DNA of 64,000 nucleotides from Ascaris suum (GCA_013433145.1 CM024185.1:3980501-4044500), one strand, 5' to 3'. Positions 1 through 23,172 are shown, counted from the stretch's first letter. Numbers and translations are program-made. Notes: a model not told the origin generated them from the sequence alone.

Positions 1-337
1 ACTACTTCAACTAAACCAAAACAATTTATCGATCATTGATTGCATATAATAATTCAATCATTATACTTCTGATCGATTCAATCTGTGATTATCCAAAAAA
101 AAGAAACTACTTCGAATCATTGCATTCTACTTTCATTTCTTCTTCACTTCGGTCATTTTTAAACACAACTCGACTGTCACATTTTGCTTTTAGGCCATTG
201 TCGCATTCATTATGCATTTGTTCATTGGATGGCCTAGAAGCCGTTGATATATTGGCCATAAGAAGTATTGGCTAGTTTAAAGGAGTAGAGGATGGGTGAT
301 AATCACCTCTCTATAAGAAATTAGCGCATTTCATCAC
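1..337. other. HAL intron running off the left edge
   Basis: No further HAL exon is visible left of 338, where the exon ends at GCAG|GTGATG. The next expected HAL segment (human VLAIELLAACQ) is not found in either orientation, so this stretch is read as intron. A short plus-strand open frame here has no recognisable content. Confidence 0.6.
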
Positions 338-11056
<10,719 letters not shown>

Positions 11057-11062
11057 TCTGAA
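11057..11062 (-). promoter_or_regulatory. candidate trans-splice acceptor of haly-1
   Basis: On the minus strand the sequence reads ATAATTCAG, one base, then ATG. An acceptor this close to the start codon fits spliced-leader addition, which is common in nematodes, although the tract is less U-rich than the usual consensus. A cis-spliced 5' UTR intron would look the same. Confidence 0.45.
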
Positions 11063-12249
11063 TTATTTTATTCTTTTATCGCTATTCATCAATTTATTGC
11101 AATAAAATTTTAAAGAAAATTTAGCTTGCGAAAAAAGAAAAAACAAATTTTTTTAATCAATGAAAAATCGAAGAATCGATTTTATTTTCAGGCAAATCGA
11201 TTCGGTCGTTGAGGAGATCTCTATTGAGGCGCTCATACTTATAGTTTTTTTATTTTTTCTTTTATTATTATTGCTAAAAGCTAAATTATTGAGGTGATAA
11301 ATTATGTTAACTATTGCAATTATTATTAATGTTAACTACTATGATATTAAAAATGTTGAAAAGAAAAATTGAAATATGGTACTTAATTTTTATTCATTAA
11401 ATTATTTCATTGATAAATTAACTAAGATAATATACTGGCAAATATATTAGGTAAATATTTTCTATTTCGTTATTAATGTTAATCATCTATATTTTTTAAT
11501 GCTAGAATCTAAGAGATAAACTTATCAGGTTCACAAATATCAGTATTGGTTTTTTTTTCTTGCCAATTTTATAGTAATTGAAAGATTCGATAAATAAAGC
11601 TAAATTTGGAACATACTTATCGGTGCTATTTTCTATTCTGGATTAGTTGGTCCAAGGCCATATGATCCATAATTTAGCATCCATGAACCAAACGTTCATT
11701 GACCAAGTGGAAGAACTTTCTTTCTTCAGGTGTCTGCCTATGAGATGTCTTTCACAGAGGACCTATATATCTATTGCTCGTGCACCGAATGAAATGAATG
11801 CCCACTGATCAAATTCCCATAAAGCAGGTCAAATGCCCATAGTGAACTAATCATTCACTTATTGCCAACGGGAGATTTAACGAAAGAATCGTCTAAATTA
11901 TATTCCTCATAACTACTCGTTTGCATTCTTCAAAATTCTAAATTGAATCAACCTATATATTTTTGAATTTAATTTTTGCCGCAATCAAAAATTATCTATT
12001 TATGCAGACTTCACATAATATGCAAATTTAATGGAATAAGTTTGCAATAAAAGAATATTGTTATCATTTCTTTTGAGAAATTAGTGGGTAAGTGGGTAAA
12101 TTTGATAATATGAAATGAAATAGTATCTCAATGAATGAGAGTATCTTATCGACCAAGAAAGGCATCTAAAAACCGGAAAATTCGACAACCGAAAATGGTT
12201 GGCTGACTGAGAACGAACAAGATCGCCGAAGAGAACGAAACTGATCACA
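11063..12249. other. intergenic, upstream of haly-1
   Basis: AT-rich DNA upstream of the HAL start, with no exon-like open frame, RNA gene or repeat that I can support. A HAL promoter would be expected here, but no motif stands out. Confidence 0.5.
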
Positions 12250-12384
12250 ATGAAAGCACCACTTCACCTTTATTTGCTTTTTTTTTGCACGGTTGTAAAT
12301 TGTGCTGAGATCATAAGAGCAAACATATCAAGTTGTTTCCACGCTGAGGACTTTAAATTTCAACATTTCGCAGAGGTGTTCTAA
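12250..12384 (+). CDS. possible small secreted protein, or first exon of one
   Basis: This 44-codon frame begins MKAPLHLYLLFFCTVVNCAE, a good signal-peptide pattern: a basic start, a hydrophobic core and a small-residue cleavage region. About 25 residues follow, including one further Cys. The frame ends GAG GTG TTC TAA. The GAG|GTGTTC could also be a weak donor, making this a first exon, but no partner exon was found downstream. No acceptor-like sequence sits close before the ATG. I do not recognise it, and an isolated short frame in AT-rich DNA may be chance. Confidence 0.3.
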   Translation: MKAPLHLYLLFFCTVVNCAEIIRANISSCFHAEDFKFQHFAEVF

Positions 12385-14400
12385 GAACATTTTCTATCAT
12401 TTTTGATAGAGGCGTGGAATATAGTTTCGACGGAAAAATTATCACGACGAAACACTATACAAAAAGCACAGATTGTGCTTTCTTGATTAGAAAAATATTT
12501 CCGCTTTGTCGAATAATCACCGAAATATTTACGACTGCGACAATATAAATTGCACCATTTATATCGTTGACAATTTTTTTGCAAAAATACTGCAATATTT
12601 GCACTTTTCTAACTATTAAAAACTGCAAATCTATAAAGTTATGCGAGCGAGCAAATGTTGTGTCGTGATGCGATTCATAACGCGCGCATTTGCCGTCCCC
12701 ATCGTACCATATCGTAATGCTTCATATTGGTATTACCTTAGTGTTATTTGAATAATATTCACGATTTCTAGAGTGTTGATTCTTACGGCTACTCTTATGC
12801 GTTAATTTCGGTTCCAATTTTCATGTACCTAAATTGCAACGATAGGCATGGCATATCCATGGTTGTTGTTCCTGGAATTTCATTGTTGTCTTCAAGCAGA
12901 AGTGAGACAGCCGATCGCTCGCACGTTAAGGCCACATTAATTCCATTCAAATTCCGACATCTTTTATGACGATATTCTGATGACGAATGATTTCACAAGC
13001 ACACATCGATGCACTGCAATATTCTTGAAAGAAGTTAGTACGCTGAAAGGTAAAAACTCAACACAATGTTCTTATCAGAAACGGTGACCGATTACAGCCA
13101 TAAAAGAATGCAACAGTGCTGAGTGCAGTGATCACGAGCATTTCAATCGGCAGCTGATAGGGATTCATTGTGCTCGGTCAGTTCAATGCGCTGCCAAATA
13201 GGGAGCGCAAGAATTAGAATCCCATCATTTGCACCAAACAGAACCAAATAGAGACTTTCATTTGAAAACTAAATCGAGAAAAACCTTTGTTTTGATTTCA
13301 GTAAATGTTAAATCAAAGTTCCACTTCTTCGTGACAACAAAAATATATTTCCCTCTATTTCCTAATAAATCTTAGCTATTTGTTGACAGATTTTAATAAA
13401 GCAGAAATTTTGGTTAATATTTCAATAAAAATTCATCACCTGATCTAATATACCGACAAATAATTTGATATAAGGATAAAATTCACCTTGAATATGTAAA
13501 TAATTAGAGCTATTGGCGTATACATATATAAAATCAATTGTTAAATGGTTAGCATAATAATCAAATAAACAATCGAATATTAATTATATATGCAAATATT
13601 TAAAAAAGTATAAACAATAGCAGAAGCAATTGTCGATGACTTGATGTAATAAAATTAAGTGAAAAATGCCGATAAAAGTGAGAGAATTTAAAATGAGGAC
13701 TCTTCGCTAATCGAAAATTTTCTTTCATTTTCGCTCCTTACCTAGCGTTACTATATATCTGGCATTACTATGTTACTATTTGATATTATATTGAAGTAAG
13801 TATTCTTTACACAATATTACCACTTAACTCCCTTTACCTTCATCTAGTCCACTGCTGTGCCTTCTTGCAAATTTATATCCGTATAAATTTACGTTTAATG
13901 TGAAAGAAAAATTAAGCTAGAGTCGTGAGTAATTAATAAATATTAAAGTAAATCTCATCAATAATTACATATAATAATAATTTGTAACGTTCATGCTGTT
14001 TAGTTTTCAATTAGTGAAGATAATTTCTTCCGTATTTTAATAAAGAAAAAAAAATAGAACAGAAACTTACGCTAAATATAATAAATCCGGAAAACATGAC
14101 CGTTAATGAGTGATTTACAATTCCGGAAAAAATCACTACAGTTCTGAGCAAACAATACTTCTGCAAGCTGTAGAAAGAAAAAAAATTTTTTGTTTAAACT
14201 TTCCCTTAAGAGAAACTTTACAGCCACTTTGTGATATCATTGACGTATGCATCGGAAAACTCAACGACAGTTATGAAATTAACAGATTGTATAGAAGCAT
14301 TATACGTTTTGAAGCACGAGCTAAGGTCAAACTAGCAAAACCCCAATGCTGAGTTGCATAATAACATCAGCTTTCAGCATTTCAAACTCATTTCATATTT
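12385..14400. other. intergenic
   Basis: About 2 kb between the small secreted frame and the possible transposon relic. The first kilobase (to about 13.2 kb) is less AT-rich than its flanks. A plus-strand frame at 14110-14352 has no acceptor, donor or recognisable content. I see no supported gene. Confidence 0.5.
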
Positions 14401-14519
14401 CAGTATGGAAATTGACTTCCTTCGTCGAACCATTGTGTAAATTTGAGTCGTCCACAAAATCAAGTCATAATATAGGGTAGAAATAAAGAATGTTGTGAGT
14501 GTGGACGAAGGTTCCATGT

Positions 14520-14673
14520 CTCGGATTTTTGAGTATTGTCAGGATGAATGAGGTTCGGAGTTGCAAAAAAAGCGCCGAAGTTTTGAGGATATTAAATACT
14601 CCACTGATACAGGGCGAAGACCGAATGCATCAACGATACCATACATCCAGTCTCTAATATTTCTCATGTTTCG
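14520..14673 (+). pseudogene. possible mariner-like transposase relic
   Basis: One frame reads MSRIFEYCQDE, a stop, then on through SFEDIKYSTDTGRRPNA and IQSLI. The spacing of Phe-Glu-Asp and Gly-Arg-(Arg)-Pro followed by a helix-like segment is reminiscent of the end of the DNA-binding domain of mariner transposases, where the pattern is roughly FxLxDxPRSGRP. There is an in-frame stop and no catalytic triad or terminal repeat nearby. It could be chance similarity. Confidence 0.2.
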
Positions 14674-14986
14674 TTAGTCTTTTCAATAGCTCTAAATATC
14701 GTGGTGCATATACTGCCGAAGTAACTTGCAATTGTTGCGCTTTCCAGCCTGAAGCATCGTTGCATCGATCTCATAGCCACCTTTAAACCATTCTCCAGAC
14801 TCCAAATCAGCTGGAGCGCCTTCCTAGTCCCATCTCAAGGTTTTTGGAACCTACTGGGATCTATCTGTCTCATGCAGTTTTATTTTGCACTAACACATCG
14901 ATGTGCAGTGCTTAGTGTCACACAAAAACGTCAGTGCAAGAATGAAAAATTGCGCTTACAATAACCGAAATATTTCGCTTAAGGGT

Positions 14987-15085
14987 TTTAACAGCAGTTG
15001 TAGTCCTAGCGATAAGACCACTCCTTTCGACGGTGCGAGCGCGGAAAGGAGTGGTCTTATCGCTAGGACCACAACTGCTGTTAAA
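14987..15085. repeat. 42-bp near-perfect inverted repeat (foldback)
   Basis: The arms are 14987-15028 and 15044-15085. They are complementary over 42 bases with one mismatch and are separated by a 15-base GC-rich spacer. The arms run from TTTAACAGCAGTTGT through CCTAGCGATAAGACC to CTCCTTTC. Such precision implies a recent origin or selection. It could be a miniature foldback transposon, a long-hairpin RNA source or a fusion of terminal repeats. I see no clear target-site duplication. A fortuitous open frame spans it. Confidence 0.9.
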
Positions 15086-15243
15086 GATCAGATACCATCA
15101 ATATCTCCCACCTTTAATGAATACTATTGTTTTATGGCCGATAAAGATCAAATACCACATACTATACATTTTCGCTTGGTTTACAGTATCCTTCCTGCTT
15201 GATTAACATTTACAGTATCCTAAACAAGACATTTCTGCTTGAT
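15082..15243. repeat. cluster of short direct repeats next to the foldback
   Basis: TAAAGATCAGATACCA at 15082-15097 recurs with one change at 15142-15157. TTTACAGTATCCT occurs at 15180-15192 and 15209-15221, each followed by CTGCTTGAT. The cluster abuts the right arm of the 42-bp inverted repeat and may be part of the same element. Confidence 0.7.
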
Positions 15244-16212
15244 ATGTCCTCACCGTATTTTTAGAATTGCTGGCGAGCAATGGAAAGACAAGAGAGCAAA
15301 GATGCCGGGAATCCTCGCCGTAGACCGCCAGAATTCTTTAGAAGCTTGCTTCTCGGGATTTCCGAACAACCGCCTCCAACCATCAACCCCTCAACCTCCT
15401 TCCTCTTTTCCCGATCTCCTTCTTTGCATTTCAGTGTTTGCTGTTGAAAGTGCTTCTTGCCGGATACAAGTTTATTTCAATATTGAACAACAAGATAATA
15501 ACTTATATTTCTTTTTTCTAAAGAAGCATAACAATACGCTCAATATGAGTAAGGAACTCAAAAACAATTCGAATGATAACTTAAGCAATTATAGACTGCT
15601 TAACGGCAATCGCCGAATGGGAAATTCATAGAGCTATTATAATATAATCAAACAGAGAAATAGTGAATATGGTAAATATGCACATTGGCCTGTTTACAAT
15701 CTATTCCGGAAATAAACTAAACTGAAGAAATTTGTTTGTTCCAAAATTAAGAAGAAAGAGAAATAAAATTTTGATTTAAGGCAAATATAAATAAAAATGA
15801 CAAAAATTTATAAGAGATGATTATCAAATGAATGGAGAATGTATTTTACGCAAATTTAGCTCTCTCATCAAAATGCTTATTTTTGAATATTTATACTCCT
15901 ATAACGCTATTATCAATCTTCTCTTTCACCTTTTTCGGCAGCCAAAATTTATAATTTTTTCCAACTTTTTTCCAACTTTTTCGTATGGAAAATTTTTTTC
16001 CACCTGCTCAAAGAAAGATTTTCTACTTTCTTTCATATTTAAATATTCGAAACCGAAAAAAAAAAATTAACGCATAGAAAATAAATACAACAAAAATGAA
16101 ATATATACGTAAAACTATTGAAATAATATTTGAGGATTATTTAACGTGGTTTTTTTTTGTAAATAATAAGAGCATTTTCGTGATGCAATATTTATCTATT
16201 AATTTTGCATGA
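15244..16212. other. intergenic
   Basis: A plus-strand frame reaching 15631 is open for 130 codons, but it has no recognisable domain, a mixed composition and no supporting splice sites. The rest is AT-rich. No gene is called. Confidence 0.45.
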
Positions 16213-18444
16213 TTACTGTCGCTTCTTTGTCCGCACTTCCTCCTTATGAAGCTTTTGACGCCTCCTTTCCTCCTGAAACGATTAATGATTTTTTTAAAGG
16301 GATAGCAATTGTAGGAGTGAAGATTCCAAAAATTAGCTATTAAAGGATGAAAGGATTTGATCCATACATTTTTAAGCTCAAATCAATAATTCTATCATAT
16401 AATAAATATTTCTGCTCATTTAAAATTGTTTGCAATTTTTTTTCACTTGTTTTGAATTTGAATATTTATCCCCCTGGTTTTTTTTTTCAGTTAAGCGGCT
16501 ACTTTATAGCCAAATAATATTTGCAGATTATTAATAGATTAAACCAACTATCGTTGTATACTATAAAAGATTAAATAATTCCTTTGAATTTTTCTCGAAT
16601 AAAATCAAAATAGATTTAAATTTATCTCATTTATCCTTTATATCATTGATTAATTATTAGGTAGCCAGATAAAGACGTATAACAAAAAGCATAAAAGAAA
16701 ATAAAATATCGAGCTAATTACCTTTACAATAAAGCAACTATAACTGAAAAAATCCGGCAATGAAAATATTCTTTTCGATGATAAAAATTGGTCATTTGCG
16801 ACTATCAAACTTCGACAGTTATCTAATTAGCCAACAAAAAAAAAATCGCTAGCTACCAAATCTCAAAAATATTTATCACCAAATTTAATAATAAACTTAT
16901 TATTCCATCTATTTGCATATATATTATATTTTGAAAACTAATCTTCTTTAAATAAAAATATCATTGATAATATGTAAATTTTAAAATTATCCAAAAATAA
17001 AATAGCGTCAAAAGATTCGCAAAACAATAAAATTGATCAACGAAAAAAGAATTGATCAATGAACTTTTAAATAAATATTCACAATCATTTATAAAAGTGA
17101 TAAATAATAATGCGTTATTATATGATAAGAAATCGATTTTAATGCGAGAGAGCATTCGAAATGAAATATAAATAAATCAGCCGATTATAATACTAATTAA
17201 CTCAGTTCAAATATTCTGTGAAAATATTTTTACATTCGCCATAAAAAAATTCGTCATTTTCTATGAAAAAATAAAATAAAAAAATAAAATAAAACTGATT
17301 AAAATGCACGCAGCAAAGAACTTCACTGAGAAAAATAAATTAATCTCGAAGGGAATTAAAGAATAAAAACATCGTAGTAATAAAAATAAACTCATCGGCA
17401 TTTCATAATACCCATCTTAAATTTATAAACATTTAAGGGCGATTAATACCTTCTAGTACGAAAGATTTTCATTTTTCTCTCCTTCTCCATAAACATAACG
17501 AAAAATCAAACCTTACTTCCTTTCCATCAATTCTATAAAAGTATATGAAATATAAAATAGGTTTTTTTTTGTTCAATACTTTCATGAATACTCTTTCGAA
17601 TAAACCAATTACTTAACTACAAAATTTTGATCATTAAATTTCAATCAAAAATTATTTAATAATTTGAAACAATTGAAATAAAGAGATTAGTACGATATTC
17701 ACTATTGGATTTGAAGGTATGAATTTCACTCGTTGCAAAACGAACGCTAAAAAACCCAACAATGTGCTTTCCTTGAAAAATCACCGACCATCGAAATGCG
17801 CAATTATCACCTAAGGAAATTTGTTTTTTTGGGTCGTAATCGATCAGATTAATTTGCGGGCAAACTTCACGCATAAATTTTTTGAAATCACTAAGCGTTG
17901 ATCGCTTATAAAGAAGATCATGAATCGTAAAGAAATTGTAGATCAATTATAAAAATTAAAGCATAAAGGTGAACTTTTACATCTCATATCGCTAAAATAT
18001 ATTCATAATATAAGGTATGTATTATATCAATAAGATAAACTTATGTAAATTACTTATATCGAGAACTTTTCTAAACCATAATGGTTAAGCCTATAACATA
18101 GATTTCCTGGATTTATCGACGTTAAACAACACGACAGACAGACATACAGACAGATGGACAGACAAACCGACAGATCCTTTATATAGGCATAAATATTTTG
18201 ATATCATGACGAAGTTTTGCAAGGGAAAAGAAATCTGTACGAAATTCAGTTGAAAAGAAAAATGAAAAACCTTTTTTTCGGCAATAATTGCGTTGCGAAG
18301 TTTCCACGATAGCAATGCACTAATCAGCAATAACGGTGAAATAGCGAGAAAGAGCGTCGCAAAAAATGAAGTCGGATCGTCGGCCGCCCAAATCAATAGA
18401 TTTGCTAATTTCTTTAATAAATATTCATGTAGCTCATCAAACAT
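16213..18444 (-). CDS. SMIM15: SMIM15-like small integral membrane protein
   Basis: Two exons, 18444-18271 (58 codons) and 16272-16213 (19 codons plus TAA), join in phase 0 across a 2-kb intron with AAG|GTTTTT and TTTCAG|GAG. The 77-residue product starts MFDELHEYLLKKLANLLIWA and has DPTSFFATLFLAISPLLLIS as its single membrane segment, then LSWKL. It ends in a highly basic tail with ERRRQKLHK and RTKKRQ. Human SMIM15 (74 residues) shares the MFD start, the AAKDPYGF..ALTPLFLASAVLSWKL core and the lysine-rich tail. The cellular role of SMIM15 is not well known; by topology it is a tail-exposed membrane protein. TTTTAG directly abuts the ATG, consistent with spliced-leader addition. Confidence 0.88.
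17659..17904 (-). CDS. unidentified open exon-like frame within the SMIM15 intron
   Basis: On the same strand as SMIM15, a frame opens after TTTATAAG and reads FKKFMREVCPQINLIDYD, ISLGDNCAFRWSVIFQGKHI and GFFSVRF. The composition (Cys, Trp, mixed charged residues, GC-richer codons) is more protein-like than the surrounding DNA. The alternation of polar and hydrophobic residues is reminiscent of small alpha/beta-barrel (NTF2-like) domains, but I cannot assign a family. It could be a nested gene, an alternative exon or a remnant. No start codon or partner exon was found. Confidence 0.3.
18128..18175. repeat. (GACA)n-type microsatellite
   Basis: An imperfect GACA tract lies in the SMIM15 intron just downstream of exon 1. 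It is the complement of the CTGT tract in the HAL intron near 6.5 kb. Confidence 0.85.
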
Positions 18445-21400
18445 CTAAAATATTTAAGAATCAAAAAAATATATATATTAAATTAATTTCAGATCACTAG
18501 ATCATGATTGATTTAGAGTGGATCAAAAATGATTCATTACTTAATAGATCATAACTAGTTCATCACTTATTGGGCCTTAATTGCAATCAGCTCAATTCAA
18601 CTACGAGACACATCCAACATGGAGTCTGTACCGCAATAAATTGCCTCATAGAAGTGTGCTTTGATATTTTCGACAGTGAGTATGGCTGTTATGGCTCATT
18701 CGATCCTAAATGAGATGATGACTATGCAAATGGATAATGCTCTGAACTGTCACGGTTACCGTGGGAAAAGGATATATCACTTTCTCATTTCCACATGATC
18801 GTATGGGAAACTCCTATCGAGGCGCAAATGACCACTCACGCCACTCATTGCCATGGTGGATCATAGTAGAACCACATTTGGCAAGAAGAGATGCCGATAT
18901 CAAGTGAAGACTGCTAAGATGTGATATGTTTAGATCCATTACCGATTTCTAAATACGAAAAACGATTCGACGACTGAAAACACATCGGAATATATCACCG
19001 CGGTATAAAGCAAATCCACAGATTCGATTCTGTACTATTTCTTTTCATATTTTGATATGCACACTATCCTATCCGCTGCATTAATCCGAATAATTTTCCG
19101 CAAATAAAAAAGCCCATCACGTTAAAATCTTCACAGAAAGAGCTACTATGGGCCACTGAGAGGGAAAGCGAGTGGAAACGAGAGGAAGGGAAGAGCAAAG
19201 GTGGAAAGTTGCTGAGATTGACGTTTAACCGAGTCTGGAACTATCTTTGTTTCCAAAGTTCAAGTCACGCTCCGAATGTTTCCAAAATAAGACTCCAAGG
19301 AGCACTTGAATTGATCCATGGAACAAACTATAAATGATGGTGACGGTTTTGAAATTATTTAATTAGCGATTACTTCATGATTTATAAGTTTCAATTTGTG
19401 AGTACCTAATGCTCCCATTGACAATAAAATGGCAATGATGGTGATAATGTGATAAGTATAACTTACTGTTTATTCAGAAAGTAAACAGACTTCATTGAGG
19501 GGGGTTTTTATTTGTGCGAATACGGTAATCGTGAATTTTTTCCACCAAATTCCTCTATAAGTTTATCGCGTAAATGAGCCACACACTTCTATTCGTTGCT
19601 TATATAATTGCTGTTGCGAAGTTCTATAGTTAGCTAACTAAATACCATAAATAATTTTTTAATTATGTTTTTAATTATTATTCGAGAAGTAACTGCATAG
19701 CTATATTTCAATTTATTGTAAACAATTCAACGATTTATAATTCATTCAATCAAATCAAATATACGCATTTAATGAATAAAGGTAAATGAATAGATCCAAA
19801 TCGAGTATCGTATTCTTCGAAAATAAAAACCCATCTTTCAAATATTCTTTTCTTTATTTTTCCATATAAACAATTCAAACGCATATGAAAATATATTTCG
19901 AGTAAATTCATTACAGTAATAAGTGTACATAACGACAACAACTATAATGGGACGCATCATAACAAAAAAAAAATTCACCGATTTTTAAATTTTCTTTCAA
20001 TTTTCGCTTCTTTTTCAAATAAGATGACAATCATTTCTTTAAAGAAAACAATTGTTGGCCACCATCTAGAAATAATTGCATAACATTGTTAAGCTTATAT
20101 TTAAAAATAAAAATATTTGAAAAGAAAAAAAAACAGAGAAAATCAATAATATTCAAAATAATCTATGCGTATCGTTACTTTTACGTCCAAACATTAACAA
20201 ACAAAAAAAAAGATCATAGAATAGAGAGAAACACAAAGATAGAAATGAAATGAAATTTCGAGAAAATTTCAGAATTCAATCATAAAATAAATCTCCTTAC
20301 AATTATATATCCAATTTTTATTCTTTGGAAAAAAAAAAAGAGCCAATAGAAGAAAACAAAAATTTAAATTTTCTTCATTTATCATATAATTCAATAATAA
20401 ATTAAATAATTTTAGTAGATTATTGTCTATTTTGTAATAGAAATTCTCCCTTTATAAGCGTTCAATGGCCTCTAATCTCTTTCTCCCCCTCTCTCCCTCT
20501 CAGTGTAACTCATTTAGAACGCAACTAGCCGCTAATTTCGAACGTAATTATCCTTTTCCGGTGATAAATTTCAAATGAAATTAGTGTAGGTGAAAATTTT
20601 TTTGAAAAATTCACACTGTGAGAAAAGAGGTGATATGTCTATTTTCGTTCCGAATTAAGTAGAAAAAAAGCGGATATCTTATCAGTCAACTATTGATAAT
20701 CTCCCTTTCTCCTCACCTCTCCCCTCCCCCCCCCCCCCCCCCGCTTTCCCCCTTCGCCACAGGAAAAAAATCATTTAAATAAATATTAAAAACTGAAATC
20801 ACTGAAATAAATAGCCATTAAATTAGAACTCTAATCCATTAAGCGGATCGGCTTACGAAAAAAAAAAAACGATATCCGTGAAAATTTATCTATACAGTGC
20901 AAAAATTGTGAAGTTGCATAGGCCAAGAATTCAGCAAAATACAGTATGACGGTAAACTAAGCCCCTACGTTTATATCCCCCCCCCCCTCATCAAATATTC
21001 CATTTAATATTAGAAAAGTGGAATATAATTATATAATTATAGAAATTCATCTTTTTTCATTTCATATATTAAGGATGATTTCATTGAAATATTTAAGCTT
21101 ATTTAATAAAAGAGAATTTAAAGCAATTTCAAAATAGATCGATTGCACGTCGAACAAATTAACTGAATAGAATTGAATCGAAATAATGAAATAATACTCG
21201 AAACTTAATAAAAGCAATGAAAAAAATCAATGGAAAATTTTTATGCAATTTAAAAAATCAACATTCATATATAATGAGATGGCATTAAAAAAAAAAAACT
21301 TAACAATCATTTCGATTTTTATTGACTTTCAAATTTTTATTAATTATAAAAAAAAAATTTTTTTTTTTCGCAAATCGCTTATTTCATTTCAAAGTTAGAA

Positions 21401-21657
21401 AGCGCAATTTACGTGGATATCGCTACGACATTTGCGCCACTAACATTTTTTGTTGGAATGAACAGTAAAAGATATTTTGTCACTTTAAAGACACTTTTAT
21501 TATTTACTTATCTTTCAATCCTTCTTTCCACTCCTCTCTTTTCCATTATCTCTTCAGCAAAATGTCACAAGCGGTTATTCATTCGACTCAGTTTCCCTTA
21601 TATTTTAATTCCAGGAAAGTCAAAATATTTCGTCGATAAACAATTCTAAAGGCTAGC
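18445..21657. other. intergenic, AT-rich, with C-runs
   Basis: Apart from homopolymer C-runs at 20726-20742 (17 bases) and 20977-20987 (11 bases), I see nothing supported. Open frames in this stretch are short, AT-biased and lack splice signals. Confidence 0.5.
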
Positions 21658-21709
21658 GGATAGGCAGTTACCTCCGAACAGAGGTGGGAGTTGCCTGGAC
21701 AAGTTATCC
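21658..21709. ncRNA. candidate structured RNA or hairpin
   Basis: GGCAGTTACCTC (21663-21674) can pair with GAGGTgggAGTTGCC (21681-21695) around a 6-base loop, giving 12 pairs (two G-U) with a 3-base bulge. GGATA (21658-21662) and TATCC (21705-21709) can close a second outer helix. The element is markedly GC-richer than its surroundings. It does not match tRNA, spliced-leader RNA or a spliceosomal RNA that I recognise. It could also be a transposon end. Confidence 0.35.
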
Positions 21710-23172
21710 TACTTCTTGCAGAAAAAACCTTACAAAATTAAAGCGGTAAGCCAGCAATATGGTGCACTCCTAACAGGTACACATACAGGTTCAAAACTTA
21801 GTAAGAAGTTATACGAAAGCTGTCTCTCACCTGCAACACCTCATGATATACAAGAATATATTTTACTATCATAAGAGAGGAGATTGATTTAAATGCTCTT
21901 ATAAATTTTAATTTCCTCCTAGAAAAAAAATTAATACCACAGAGAAGAATGGTTGTATTTCCTCTTAACTGCCATCTTTTTCAGTTCGAATTTAGCTATA
22001 TATAATAGCAGTCCTCTCACTGCTCTTGGCCAAAAAAAATGACCGTGTCATAGATTCATAAAATACGACATAACTATAACCGGAAGTTGATTTTTTATTC
22101 CTTTCAACAACAATAAATGTACTACTTAAAAAAAGGAGAATTTAAAGTGCTAAAAAACGAAAAAATTTATTCTCTTTATATTTAAATTCCACTCAAAATA
22201 ATAGAAACACTAAATTTGCATATTCGATTTCCTACCAATAATATCGTTTCAATTATTATCTTACTTAATCACTCATTATTTAATTTTTTTTTCATTCAAA
22301 TTGAAATACTTCGATTCCGCTTAAATATAGCGAATATTCAATTATTTTCTTTCTCGTTAATATTAATAAAAACATCAAATATTATTCATTACAGAAAAGA
22401 GAAACATTCTAATCGCCATCCAATCTATAAACTCGAAAAAAAAGAAAGTCTCGCAATCGATCACACTCAATAATGATAATCGAATCTTTACAGAAAAAAA
22501 ACTAACAAAGTACAAAGCGCACGATATACACAAGAAGTAGCAGTATAGGTGGAAGGCCACTCACTTTCAGTTTCACTAAAAAAGTCGAAATGGCCAAAGA
22601 TGAAATTGAATGGAGGAAGAGTGCGCTGTATCATTAAAAAACCGACGTTTTAACAAGAATTTCTGCAATATGGTATAATAACTTCTCGTGTGAACCTCCC
22701 CATTGCCACGGAAAAAGAAATAAAAGGAACCGTTTGACTACCTCGATCAGAACGCTTCACAATTCAGTCCTCCCTCTCCCTTTTGATAACTTAGACCACT
22801 TTAGTAAATATCCCCCTTCCGCTCACTTTATAGCATCGAAGTTTTCCTCCACCCTTTCCTTTCAAAGAATGCGGTAAATCCTCGATTTGATCTGTTTATG
22901 TATCTCTTCCTCTATTCCATTAATAAAAAAGAATTCCACCTGATGCGTCCCTGAGCAAATAAAGCCACTAAACCTATAAAAACGAGCAAGAAACGGAAAA
23001 AAATTGGCAGTCACCTGCACACCAATCTTCCCATGAAACTACATCATCAACAAATCAGCATAATAAATATACTCAACACAAAATCCCACAGATCTTCAAT
23101 CACTCCTCACTTCGTGCCTCATATTTCAAAATTAAAGGCGCTCAAATTCCGTAAATTTACATCATCCCACTG
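21710..23172. other. intergenic, downstream of the MARCH gene
   Basis: AT-rich DNA with several short open frames but no credible exon. It would contain the 3' UTR of the minus-strand RING-CH gene, whose stop is at 23173-23175. No unambiguous polyadenylation signal was picked out. Confidence 0.45.

Noticed and set aside
36..275. A plus-strand frame at the left edge
   Set aside because: AT-rich, no homology, and located in a HAL intron on the opposite strand.
14903..15202. A 99-codon open frame running through the 42-bp foldback
   Set aside because: The frame is created by the palindrome and its flanking repeats. It has no splice sites and no recognisable protein content.
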